A stretch of 64,000 nt of DNA from JBFKQC01 sp041627895 (GTDB taxonomy: Bacteria; Pseudomonadota; Alphaproteobacteria; Rhodobacterales; Rhodobacteraceae): contig JBFKQC010000003.1 in assembly GCA_041627895.1 (NCBI GenBank), positions 1 to 64,000 on the forward strand, in the 5' to 3' direction. The notes beneath the pieces were generated by a model that had not been told where the DNA came from, ran no database searches, and saw only the letters and a program-made list of their open reading frames with translations. Positions 34,071 through 41,554 of the stretch are shown here, in pieces (position 1 is the stretch's first letter; the number at the start of each line of letters is the position of its first letter). Position numbers and translations under genes: made by a program.

Positions 34071-34475
34071 ATGGCCTATGACCGCGAACTGATCTCGAAC
34101 GGCAACCCGATGGAGGCGGTCGTCGGGTTCTCGCGCGCGGTCCGGGTCGGCCCGTACATCACGGTCGGCGGCACCGCGCCGGTCGGCCCCGACGGCAAGA
34201 CCGTGGGCGTGGGCGACGTCGCCGCGCAGACCCGGGCCTGCATCGAGATCATCAAGGCGGCGCTGGAACAGGCCGGATCGGGCCTGCACGACGTGGTGCG
34301 CACCCGGGTGATCCTGACCAACATCGACGACTGGAAAGCCGCGATCGACGTGCGCAAGGAATATTTCCGCGACGTGCGCCCGGTCGACACGATCATGGCG
34401 GTGGACCGGTTCGTGAACCCGGAATGGCTGGTCGAGCTGGAAGCCGACGCGGTCATCGCCGACTGGAAGGGCTGA
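34071..34475 (+). CDS. RidA family protein in the tau operon
   Basis: 134-residue YjgF/YER057c/UK114 (RidA) protein. The signature RTRVILTNIDDWKA with the key Arg that binds the substrate carboxylate lies near residue 82-83, and PVDTIMAVDRFVNPEWLVELEA matches the C-terminal family block. RidA proteins hydrolyse enamine/imine intermediates released by PLP enzymes. Placed between tauA and tauB, it probably protects against, or helps clear, reactive intermediates from the aminotransferase step. Its stop is immediately followed by the tauB ATG (no intervening base). Confidence 0.88.
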   Translation: MAYDRELISNGNPMEAVVGFSRAVRVGPYITVGGTAPVGPDGKTVGVGDVAAQTRACIEIIKAALEQAGSGLHDVVRTRVILTNIDDWKAAIDVRKEYFRDVRPVDTIMAVDRFVNPEWLVELEADAVIADWKG

Positions 34476-35294
34476 ATGAACGCTGACACGACCGGTCTTC
34501 GGATCGACGACATCTCGATGCGCTTCGACCTGCCGAACGGCGGCCATGTGCAGGCGCTGAAAAACGTCTCGCTGGAACTCGCCACCGGCGAGCTCTTGAG
34601 CGTGCTTGGCCCCTCGGGCTGCGGCAAGACCACGCTGCTGAACATCGTCGCGGGCTTCCTGGCACCGACCGCGGGCAAGGTCGTGCTGAACGGCCATGCC
34701 GTGACCGGCCCCGACGCCGAGCGCGGCATGGTGTTCCAGCAGGGCGCGCTGTTCGAGTGGATGAGCGTGCGCGACAATGTCAGCTTCGGCCCGCGCATGG
34801 CGGGCCAGCGCGAGGGCCAGTGGCGCGAGAACGTCGATCACCTGCTGGACGTCGTCGGCCTGCGCGATTTCAAGAGCAAGGCGGTTTACGAGCTGTCCGG
34901 CGGCATGCAGCAGCGCGTCGCGCTCGCCCGCTGCCTGGCCAACGACCCCGACGTGATCCTGATGGACGAGCCCCTGGGTGCGCTCGACGCGCTGACGCGC
35001 GAGAAGATGCAGGGCCTGGTGCTGAAGCTCTGGAAGGAGACCGGCAAGACCATCATCCTGATCACGCATTCGGTCGAAGAGGCGCTTTTGCTGGGCGAGC
35101 GGTTGCTGGTGATGGCGCCCCGCCCCGGCCGTATCCACAAGGAATACCGGCTGCCCTTTGCCGACATGGGCGTCGGCGCCGATCTGCGCGAGGTCAAGAA
35201 GGCCGAGGGCTACGGCAAGACCCGCGAGGAGATCCTCAGCATGATCTGGGACATGGAGGAAGAAATCATGGGCCGGGCGGAGGCAAGCGCATGA
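34476..35294 (+). CDS. tauB: Taurine ABC transporter ATP-binding protein TauB
   Basis: 272-residue ABC ATPase: Walker A GPSGCGKTT at about residue 47, Q-loop in VFQQGALFEWMSV, signature ELSGGMQQRVALAR, Walker B DVILMDEPLGALD and switch His in ILITHSVEEA. The C-terminal tail continues to an acidic helix (MIWDMEEEIMGRAEA). It energises taurine import with TauC. The start ATG follows the ridA stop directly, and its end overlaps the tauC ATG by four bases. Confidence 0.95.
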   Translation: MNADTTGLRIDDISMRFDLPNGGHVQALKNVSLELATGELLSVLGPSGCGKTTLLNIVAGFLAPTAGKVVLNGHAVTGPDAERGMVFQQGALFEWMSVRDNVSFGPRMAGQREGQWRENVDHLLDVVGLRDFKSKAVYELSGGMQQRVALARCLANDPDVILMDEPLGALDALTREKMQGLVLKLWKETGKTIILITHSVEEALLLGERLLVMAPRPGRIHKEYRLPFADMGVGADLREVKKAEGYGKTREEILSMIWDMEEEIMGRAEASA

Positions 35295-36562
35295 CCGGCC
35301 TGATGATTCTCGCGATCTACGTCGCGTTCTTCGTGGGCGGGCTGATGATCGTCCGCGCGATCCGCCGGATGAAGCCCGAGCACGACTTCACCTCGCTCAA
35401 GACCGTGACGTTCGGCGACGAAAGCGCCGTGCGCCCGGACCGCTGGGCCTCGATCCTGTCGGTGGTGGTGATCTTCCTGATCTGGGGCGCCTTTACCGGG
35501 TCGAAGCTGGTGCCGTTCCACATGCCCGGCCCCTTCGTGGGCGATACCTCGTTCACCTACACGGCCCGGAATGCCGCCGGCGAGACCGACGACGCGACCG
35601 TCAGCGTCACGGTGTTCCGGATCGGCGAGGACGCCGAGGCGCCCGAAGTGGACCCCGGCGACGGCTTTGCCAGGAACGATTCCGACGAGGTCGGCGCCTG
35701 GCGCTCGACGCTGATCCGCGCCGCGCGCAACGACGAGGGCGGCGACGAGGACGGCTTTGCCATCACCCACATCGACGGACGGCCCATCGCGCCGGACCAG
35801 ACGGTGCGCGTCGCCGACGGCGAGGTGACGATGACGCCCAAGGGCTCGTTGAACTTCGCCCCCTCCAAGGGCCTGCAAATGGAGCCGATCTGGATGCCCT
35901 CGCCCGAGGCGGTGGTCGCCCGGCTGATCGAGATCGCCAATACCGGGTACCAGAACTTCACGCTGTGGGAGCATCTGGGATTCTCGCTGATGCGGGTCGT
36001 GGTGGGCTTTGCGCTGGGGGCGCTGGTGGGCATTCCGCTGGGCTATGCCATGGGCCTGTCGAACTGGTTCCGCGGCTGGTTCGACCCGATCGTCGAATTC
36101 ATGCGGCCGGTGCCACCGCTCGCGCTGATCCCGCTGGTGATCATCTGGTTCGGCATCTGGGAGACCGGCAAGATCGTGCTTCTGTTCCTCGCCGCGCTCT
36201 GGATCATGACGATTGCTGCGCGCGCGGGCGTCTCGGGCGTGAACATCACCAAGATTCACGCGGCCTATTCGCTGGGGGCGTCCAGGTTCCAGATCATGCG
36301 CCACGTCATCGTGCCGAACAGCCTGCCGGAGATCTTCACCGGCGCGCGGGTGGCGATGGGCGTGTGCTGGGGCACGGTCGTGGCCGCCGAACTGGTGGCG
36401 GCGCAGAAGGGCGCGGGCATGATGATCATCGCGGCGTCGAAGTTCCAGCTGACCGATATCGTGATCATGGGGATCATCCTGATCGGGGTCATCGGCTACG
36501 GGATCGACATCCTGATGCGGATGGCGGAGCGCTGGCTGGTGCCGTGGAAGGGGCGGAGCTGA
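35291..36562 (+). CDS. tauC: Taurine ABC transporter permease TauC with a large periplasmic insertion
   Basis: 423 residues, about 150 more than ordinary TauC/SsuC permeases. Residues 1-70 hold two hydrophobic segments; residues about 81-196 are a soluble insertion; from WMPSPEAVV (201) onward the standard BPD_transp_1 permease runs, with the EAA-type loop in HAAYSLGASRFQIMRHVIVP. The insertion begins GDTSFTYTARNAAG and contains ATVSVTV, then ITHIDGRPIAPDQTVRV with GEVTMTPKGSLNFAPSKG. Both pieces resemble the end and beginning of cadherin/VCBS-type repeats from secreted adhesins. It sits just before the LPSP-like motif, so it should face the periplasm, where TauA docks. The ATG overlaps the tauB stop (ATGA). 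Confidence 0.9.
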   Translation: MTGLMILAIYVAFFVGGLMIVRAIRRMKPEHDFTSLKTVTFGDESAVRPDRWASILSVVVIFLIWGAFTGSKLVPFHMPGPFVGDTSFTYTARNAAGETDDATVSVTVFRIGEDAEAPEVDPGDGFARNDSDEVGAWRSTLIRAARNDEGGDEDGFAITHIDGRPIAPDQTVRVADGEVTMTPKGSLNFAPSKGLQMEPIWMPSPEAVVARLIEIANTGYQNFTLWEHLGFSLMRVVVGFALGALVGIPLGYAMGLSNWFRGWFDPIVEFMRPVPPLALIPLVIIWFGIWETGKIVLLFLAALWIMTIAARAGVSGVNITKIHAAYSLGASRFQIMRHVIVPNSLPEIFTGARVAMGVCWGTVVAAELVAAQKGAGMMIIAASKFQLTDIVIMGIILIGVIGYGIDILMRMAERWLVPWKGRS

Positions 36563-36594
36563 GCGGGGGTGCGCAATGAATGCGCACCCTACGG
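36563..36594 (+). terminator. REP-like terminator hairpin after tauC
   Basis: GGGTGCGCA and TGCGCACCC form a perfect nine-base stem with an ATGAA loop (36567-36589), directly after the tauC stop, followed by CTACGG. The stem-end sequence CACCCTACG recurs at the hairpin at 41526-41545, so it is probably a member of a palindromic repeat family used as a terminator. Confidence 0.65.
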
Positions 36595-36711
36595 CGGTGC
36601 ACGCCAGGATGCGCTGACGACCCCGTTCCCGGTCGCCTCCCGCCAGCGGCGGGGATAAGGCGAGGGCAGCCCGCCGTTTCGCGTTGCGGGAGGTTGCGCT
36701 AGGCTCGCCCC

Positions 36712-37332
36712 ATGCCCGGCCGTTTCTTTCTGACGACCCCGCCCGACCGGATCGCCGCCCATCTCGGCGCCGATCCGTGCGAGGTGCTGGACGAACCGCC
36801 GCGCCAGAACGTGGCGCCGGGGCAGGATATCCTGGTCTGCACGGCGGGCCGGCGGCTGGCACGGATGCGCTGGGGCATCATCCCCGTGGGACGGGTCAAC
36901 GCGCGCGGCCGGCCGGTCATGGAAACCGTGATCAACGCGCGCTCGGAGACGGTGTTTTCCAAGTCCGCATTCGACGGCGTGCAGCGGTGCCTGGTGCCGT
37001 CGGACGGCTGGTACGAATGGACCGGCAAGGCGCGCCGCAAGACGGCCTGGGCGATCCGCCGGATAACGGGCGAGCCTGTCGTGTTTGCCGCGATCTGCGA
37101 TCTCTGGACGGCGCCGGGCGGGCGCGAGGTCTGGCAGGTCGCGACGCTGACCTGCGAGCCATCGGCGGATGTGCGCGACATCCATCACCGGATGGGCGTG
37201 ATCCTGGCGCCCGCGGATTTCGCGACCTGGCTCGACGGCACCCGGGACGAGGCCGCCGGACTGGCGCGCCCGCTCGCCGACGGCAGCCTGACGGTCGCCG
37301 AGGCGCGAGACGTGGACTGGGACGGTCGTTAG
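36712..37332 (+). CDS. SRAP-family protein (YedK/HMCES-like) lacking the Cys2 nucleophile
   Basis: 206-residue SOS-response-associated peptidase family protein. Family blocks are clear: RMRWGIIPVG, ETVINARSETV with the Asn that contacts DNA, RCLVPSDGWYEW with the catalytic Glu, and DIHHRMGVIL with the conserved His. HMCES/YedK proteins form a covalent thiazolidine with abasic DNA through Cys2, exposed by Met removal (MCGR). Here the N-terminus reads MPGRF, so the cysteine is missing. A noncanonical paralogue that cannot crosslink, or that uses another residue, is likely. The ATG is correct relative to all family members. Confidence 0.85.
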   Translation: MPGRFFLTTPPDRIAAHLGADPCEVLDEPPRQNVAPGQDILVCTAGRRLARMRWGIIPVGRVNARGRPVMETVINARSETVFSKSAFDGVQRCLVPSDGWYEWTGKARRKTAWAIRRITGEPVVFAAICDLWTAPGGREVWQVATLTCEPSADVRDIHHRMGVILAPADFATWLDGTRDEAAGLARPLADGSLTVAEARDVDWDGR

Positions 37333-37586
37333 AGCGTGCCGAACTTGCGCAGCCCGGCGCGGACCTCGTTGGCGATGCTGCGCGAGACCGGATCCATGTA
37401 CATCACCTTGGCCGCAGCGCGTTCCAGCACCGTCCCGGCCTCGAGCTGCGCGATCCGGTTCGCATAGGCCGCGGGGCCGGCATCGGCCATCGCGATCAAG
37501 CGAACGAGCATCACCATGTAGACGAAGAAAACGAGATGCCAGGCAGGAAGCCACCGCCGTTCCTTGCGGACGCGGACGATTTCCAT
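37329..37586 (-). CDS. Small membrane-anchored hypothetical protein
   Basis: 85 residues from ATG 37586 with one hydrophobic segment (LVFFVYMVMLVRLIAMA) flanked by a basic N-terminus (RVRKERRW) and a helical C-terminal tail. The 3' end overlaps the SRAP gene end by four bases (convergent). A longer start at 37682 is possible but adds no feature. Similar short single-pass proteins occur in Rhodobacterales; function unknown. Confidence 0.6.
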   Translation of the reverse strand: MEIVRVRKERRWLPAWHLVFFVYMVMLVRLIAMADAGPAAYANRIAQLEAGTVLERAAAKVMYMDPVSRSIANEVRAGLRKFGTL

Positions 37587-37891
37587 GCCGTCATGATTGA
37601 AACTTGTTACCGAAACAGACCGACCGTGCCCGGCGAAAGATTGCCGCCGCGCCGGTTTGATACCGAGGGATATCCCAAACATCGATCTACCTCCGCAGGA
37701 TTGCCTGCCAATACAAGATCGTTAATGGACAATCTGGGCGGGAATTGGGCAGAAGCGTGTCACCGGGGCCGCATTCGGCCCGGCCTGGACGGGCAACGTG
37801 CCTGGGCCCTGAATTCCAAGGAAATCTGGCCGGATGTTGGCCCGAATTGAAGCAAATTCAGGGAATTATGTGCCTCGCGCCCGGGTGGCGA

Positions 37892-38371
37892 TCAGGGCCC
37901 GAAGCGCCGCCGCTCGACCAGCGGGGACCCGACGCGCGCGCGGGTGACGATAAACAGGTCGCCATAGTCCAGCGGCGCGGGCTCGGGCGCGGCGATGGCG
38001 TCCCAGATCGACTGAAGATTGCCCTTGTTGCCGATCCAGACGACGGTCTTGCCCGCGCCTTCGGCCATCAACCGGGCGGCCGGGTTTTCCGCCGGGATGC
38101 GCCGCACCGGCAACCCGCGGGCGCGCGCGAGCGGTGCGGCAGTGTCGAGATTGCGCTTGATCCCGGGGGAATAGATCGCATCGACGGCGATCCCGTCGAG
38201 CGCCTGCACCAGCGCTTCGGCGCGGGCGACGCCCTTGTCGGTCAGATCCTCGCCCACCCGGTCGGCATGGCGCAACACGATCAGCGTGGTGCCGGGCGGG
38301 ACCGGGACCGAGCCGGGGCTGGCGCAGGCAGCCAGCAGCAAGCCCAGCAGGATGAGCGCGCGGCGGAGCAT
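37892..38371 (-). CDS. Histidine phosphatase-superfamily lipoprotein, active site degenerate
   Basis: 159 residues with a lipoprotein signal (LLLAAC, Cys16). The histidine phosphatase fold is recognisable: TTLIVLRHADR holds the first catalytic His, and KGVARAEALVQAL and DAIYSPGIKRNLDTAAPLA are the SixA-like following blocks. The second catalytic His (usually VGHS) is replaced by IGNKGNLQ, so phosphatase activity is doubtful. It would be tethered to a membrane facing the periplasm. Neighbours give no clue. Confidence 0.75.
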   Translation of the reverse strand: MLRRALILLGLLLAACASPGSVPVPPGTTLIVLRHADRVGEDLTDKGVARAEALVQALDGIAVDAIYSPGIKRNLDTAAPLARARGLPVRRIPAENPAARLMAEGAGKTVVWIGNKGNLQSIWDAIAAPEPAPLDYGDLFIVTRARVGSPLVERRRFGP

Positions 38372-38865
38372 GGTTCGTCCCTCGTTTTCCGCCGAGGTTA
38401 GCCGCGCGTGGCGGGCAAATCCAGTGGCCCGGCCCGGGACGGGATCCGCACGTCGGTATCATGTCGGTATCGCGTCGGTATTGCGCAGGTGCGAATCGCG
38501 GGCCTGTCTTGGGGTCCGGATGCGCGGTCTTGCATCCCAAAGCGCCGTTGTGGTGTGACTGGACGGGCGGTTTCTGTGTTCTTACCCGTCGCGGATCACG
38601 GATTTGATGTATAGATGTCAGATTTTCACGCGAAATCGCAGATTGTCGAAAGTGAAAGCATGTATTTTTTGTTAAGAATACCAAAATCAACCAGAGATTG
38701 TGATCTAGGTTTCACATTATCATTTCAGATAAAGATTCAGATTGATTGCCGTTACGTAATTCGACAGTAAGACGCGATGGATGAAACCGTGGCGGAACGA
38801 TCGTAAATTTGTAGTACCGCCTTCGTTTCGCGGCAATTCCGTAACACCGGCTTTGAGGGGTAACC
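38372..38865. other. AT-rich promoter region with an 11-bp triple repeat before the RTX gene
   Basis: About 490 bases without a gene. 38452-38484 holds three tandem 11-base units (GTCGGTATCAT, GTCGGTATCGC, GTCGGTATTGC). From about 38585 to 38790 the sequence is strikingly AT-rich for this genome, with short TATTTTTTG- and TTTCA-type motifs, as expected for a regulated or horizontally derived promoter of the RTX gene. A specific promoter consensus is not clear. Confidence 0.6.
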
Positions 38866-39693
38866 ATGGCCACGATTCCTACGGAAGGCGACGACGTTCT
38901 GACCGGAACGAAGGGCGCCGATATTATCGACGGCGGCGGCGGCGACGACATCATCAACAGCGGGGCGGGCGACGATCACGTTTCCGGCGGCGAAGGCGAC
39001 GACAAGATCAACGCGGGTTCCGGCGACGACACGCTGATCGGCGGCGCCGGCAACGACACGCTGAACGGCGGCGGCGGGTCGGACTGTTTCGTGTTCAACT
39101 TCACGATCGATCTCGGCGGCCCGACCCTGACCCCCATCATCTTCCCCGGATTCGACCCGGGTGCCGACGGAAAGCTGCAGCAGGGCGAGTTCTCGTCGCA
39201 GTACAGCAACTGGCTGAAAAGCGCCGGAACGGACGGGCCGGATGGAAACATCGAAGTCGATTTCCTGTGGAACCAGAACAACGCGGGAGACTCGCTGACC
39301 TACCTGGAAGGTGCGGTGGTCGACGGCGTGGTGTCTTCGCAAGTCGTCTACACCGGCCCCACGAACACGGTCACGCGGTACTATGAGGGCACGGTCTATA
39401 TAGAGACGCCGGGCCAGTTGGAGATCACCGAGTCGGACGGCTACGACGTGATCACCTCGTTCCAGAACGCCGCGCACAACGTCGACAAGATCCAGCTGAA
39501 CGGGCTCAAGGACCTGAGCCACGAGCAGCTCGACTATCTGTTCGACATCACCACCATCGACACCGACGGCGACGGCGTCCACGATGCCACCCTGCTGACC
39601 TGGAACGGCGGCTCGATCCAGATCGGCGGCACGACGCAGTGGGGCGACGACGTGCTGGCGTTCTTCGGCGACGCCCAGGTGGAGCTTTGCTGA
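38866..39693 (+). CDS. RTX calcium-binding secreted protein
   Basis: 275 residues. Residues about 8-75 contain RTX nonapeptide repeats (GGGGDDIINSGAGDDHVSGG and following), which bind calcium outside the cell. Further calcium-type motifs include an EF-hand-like loop (DPGADGKLQQGEF, about 102) and DTDGDGVHD (about 235). There is no N-terminal signal peptide, consistent with type I secretion through a C-terminal signal; the C-terminal 60 residues show the mixed hydrophobic pattern of such signals. No T1SS genes lie nearby. Catalytic domain not recognised; function unknown. The C-terminus ends in Cys. Confidence 0.8.
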   Translation: MATIPTEGDDVLTGTKGADIIDGGGGDDIINSGAGDDHVSGGEGDDKINAGSGDDTLIGGAGNDTLNGGGGSDCFVFNFTIDLGGPTLTPIIFPGFDPGADGKLQQGEFSSQYSNWLKSAGTDGPDGNIEVDFLWNQNNAGDSLTYLEGAVVDGVVSSQVVYTGPTNTVTRYYEGTVYIETPGQLEITESDGYDVITSFQNAAHNVDKIQLNGLKDLSHEQLDYLFDITTIDTDGDGVHDATLLTWNGGSIQIGGTTQWGDDVLAFFGDAQVELC

Positions 39694-39863
39694 CGGCACC
39701 GGCCGCGTGCTGCGGCTGACGGCGCGGCAAGATCAGTGGCGGGCGGGTCCGACGGGCCTGCCCGCCGCGCATTTCGGGGGCCGGGCTTGGCGTTCGGGGG
39801 CGGCGCGCCGGGGATCGCGCACCCGGGGGGCACGCACGGGGCGGCCGAGGGCCGGGGCGGACA

Positions 39864-39989
39864 TCAGATCATCGCGAAGTCGTTGAACCGGAATGTCGCG
39901 GGCCGGCGCGGGCCGGGGCGCGGCGCGGGGCGGAAGATGCGCGGCGCGGCTTGCCGTTCGGGGGCGGGGCGCGGATCGGTGCGGGTCAT
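39864..39989 (-). CDS. Candidate 41-aa Arg/Pro-rich small protein
   Basis: Minus-strand frame starting MTRTDPRPAPERQAA and ending PATFRFNDFAMI. An AGGAG sequence lies at ideal distance upstream of the ATG (39989). The peptide is highly basic and proline-rich with a hydrophobic, FxFxDF-type C-terminus. Unrecognised family; the SD is the strongest argument for translation. Confidence 0.45.
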   Translation of the reverse strand: MTRTDPRPAPERQAAPRIFRPAPRPGPRRPATFRFNDFAMI

Positions 39990-40257
39990 CGGGGTCTCCT
40001 CTCGGGCAGCGCGTTGGCCAGTACTCATGAGATGAGGATTGTCGGCCGCCGTGAAACCGGGGGCAGGAGAACCTGTGATCGGGCGTGAAGAATGGCGCCC
40101 GGGGCGTGAGGAAAGCGTGAAGCGCCTGCGGCACGTGCGCCGCCGCGGTGCCCGGGGTGGGCCTTTGGCGCGTATGCCCGGCAGGCGCCCTTGTCCGGCC
40201 GGGGGCGGTGGGTGAACCCGCGCGAGCCGCGCGGAACCACCCGTCTTGTGCTTGATG

Positions 40258-40280
40258 GCAAAGGGTCCGGCGGACCCTGT
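40258..40280 (-). terminator. Terminator of cspA
   Basis: AGGGTCC and GGACCCT form a seven-base-pair stem around GCC, followed by TTTGCC on the minus strand, six to eight bases after the cspA stop. Confidence 0.6.
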
Positions 40281-40285
40281 CGCGG

Positions 40286-40492
40286 TCAGACCAGCGCGAG
40301 GTTGGTCGCGCTCTGGCGGCCGTCGCGGCCGGATTCGATGTCGTAGCTGACCTTTTGGTCATCCTTGAGCCCGGTCAGGCCGGCGCGCTCGACGGCCGAA
40401 ATGTGGACGAACACGTCCTTGCCGCCCGTATCGGGCGCGATGAAGCCGAAGCCTTTGGTGGCGTTGAACCATTTCACGGTGCCGGTGGCCAT
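40286..40492 (-). CDS. cspA: Cold shock protein (CspA family)
   Basis: 68-residue cold shock domain protein: GTVKWFNATKGFGFIAPD (RNP1) and DVFVHISAVERAG (RNP2) are intact. It binds single-stranded RNA and DNA and melts RNA structure. The ATG at 40492 is fixed by the family N-terminus. The 200-300 bases upstream are less GC-rich near 40540-40610 and may form a thermoregulated leader, as in other csp genes, though that is inference. Confidence 0.95.
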   Translation of the reverse strand: MATGTVKWFNATKGFGFIAPDTGGKDVFVHISAVERAGLTGLKDDQKVSYDIESGRDGRQSATNLALV

Positions 40493-40762
40493 GCGTGAGG
40501 TCTCCTGTATCTGTCGCTGCCCGCGGAATGCGGCAGCCCGGCTAGGTCGGTCCTTAATCGAGAGTCTGACAGCCTGTGAGGGAGACAGTGGTCGATAGAG
40601 AATAACGTCGCGGGGCGGCATATGGGGGGTCGCGGGGAAAAAGGCAAGGGGAAATGGCGTGCGCGGGCGATGGGCCGGGCTGTTCGGTCCGCGCCCGGCC
40701 GCCGGGCCCGGCGGTGGTGCGGGCGGGCGCGCGCGGCGCGGACCCACCCGCCCCGCGGCGTG

Positions 40763-40999
40763 CTATTGCGCGATGACGAGCGTCGCGCCGGGGTCGTCGC
40801 GGATCGGCTTTTCCGCGGCCTTGATCGCGTCGCAGACCCAGTCCGGCGTGGGCGTGGGGCCCTTGCAGAAGGCATCCCAGAGCGAGGCGGCCGTCGCCGG
40901 GTCGCGCTCGGCGGAGGCGATCATCCGGGAATAGTCGGCGGCCGTTGCAACGGCGGGCAGGACGAGGGCGAAGGCGATGAGGGGAAGGCGAAGGGTCAT
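40763..40999 (-). CDS. Small secreted hypothetical protein
   Basis: 78 residues with a clear signal peptide (LRLPLIAFALVLPAVATA, cleavage near residue 21) and a mature part of about 57 residues holding two cysteines (DAFCKGP, WVCDAIK) that could form a disulfide. Start ATG 40999 has GGAG at correct distance. Unknown family; perhaps a periplasmic regulator or inhibitor. Confidence 0.65.
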   Translation of the reverse strand: MTLRLPLIAFALVLPAVATAADYSRMIASAERDPATAASLWDAFCKGPTPTPDWVCDAIKAAEKPIRDDPGATLVIAQ

Positions 41000-41109
41000 G
41001 AAAAGCTCCGTTTGGGTGTCGGGGTGCATGGCTTGTGCCTGCACCGGTCGGTCGGAGGCGGAGGGCCAGCGGTTCAAAATTAGTGGCAGGCGAGAAGCCG
41101 GAACCGGGT

Positions 41110-41463
41110 CTAGCGGAACGCGCTGCAGCTTGCGGCGGCCGCCTCGAACCGGTCCAGCGCGGCGAGGATCTGCACCGGCCCGGCCTTGGCCTTGGCGGTC
41201 TCGCCGATCTTCTTCCAGAGCCCCATGGCCGGCTTCAGACAGCCGGGCGGGCGCTGGCTGGTGGCCTTGATCTGCTCCTTGAGATACGTGCCGCCGGCCC
41301 TGAAGGCCGCACCGAAGGCCTGGGCGGTCTCTTTGTTCGACGGCCCCGACACCGCCGCCCGCATCTCCTGCAGCGTGGGCGGCATGCCGATGTTTAAGGC
41401 CCGGGCCAGCGTGGCGGGGATCAGAGCGGCGAGCAGGAGGGCGGCGACGGGGCGGATGTCCAT
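41110..41463 (-). CDS. Secreted hypothetical protein with four-helix look
   Basis: 117 residues: N-terminal hydrophobic segment (MDIRPVAALLLAALIPATLA) likely a signal peptide, then an Ala/Lys-rich, probably helical mature protein with two Cys (RPPGCLKPA, ASCSAFR) near the C-terminus. Tandem with the 40763 gene; both short secreted proteins may be co-transcribed. A dense G-run cluster lies upstream at 41483-41510. No family recognised. Confidence 0.6.
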   Translation of the reverse strand: MDIRPVAALLLAALIPATLARALNIGMPPTLQEMRAAVSGPSNKETAQAFGAAFRAGGTYLKEQIKATSQRPPGCLKPAMGLWKKIGETAKAKAGPVQILAALDRFEAAAASCSAFR

Positions 41464-41482
41464 GGTGGGGTCAGGGTAGCAT

Positions 41483-41510
41483 GGGGTGGGGGTGTGGGGG
41501 TAGTGGGGGG
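41483..41510 (+). promoter_or_regulatory. G-quadruplex-prone promoter element
   Basis: Four G runs of 4, 5, 5 and 6 bases with loops of only one, three and four bases lie on the plus strand 20-47 bases upstream of the minus-strand gene starting at 41463. This is a textbook G4-forming arrangement; the G-rich strand is the template strand for that gene. Confidence 0.6.
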
Positions 41511-41525
41511 TGTGGTGTGTGGGGT

Positions 41526-41545
41526 GGTGGGCAGGACTGCCCACC
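41526..41545. terminator. REP-like hairpin after the DUF5677-like gene
   Basis: GGTGGGCA and TGCCCACC form an eight-base stem over GGAC, followed on the plus strand by CCTACG. It is a sequence relative of the tauC terminator at 36567-36589 and sits just past the minus-strand stop at 41555. Confidence 0.55.
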
Positions 41546-41554
41546 CTACGCTTA

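Larger units (their letters stand above)
39694..40285. other. Gap between the RTX gene and cspA
   Basis: About 590 GC-rich bases. Only the short SD-led ORF at 39864-39989 (minus) and the cspA terminator (40258-40280) stand out. Repeated GCGTGA elements at 40084-40122 have no assigned meaning. No larger gene is credible. Confidence 0.5.
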
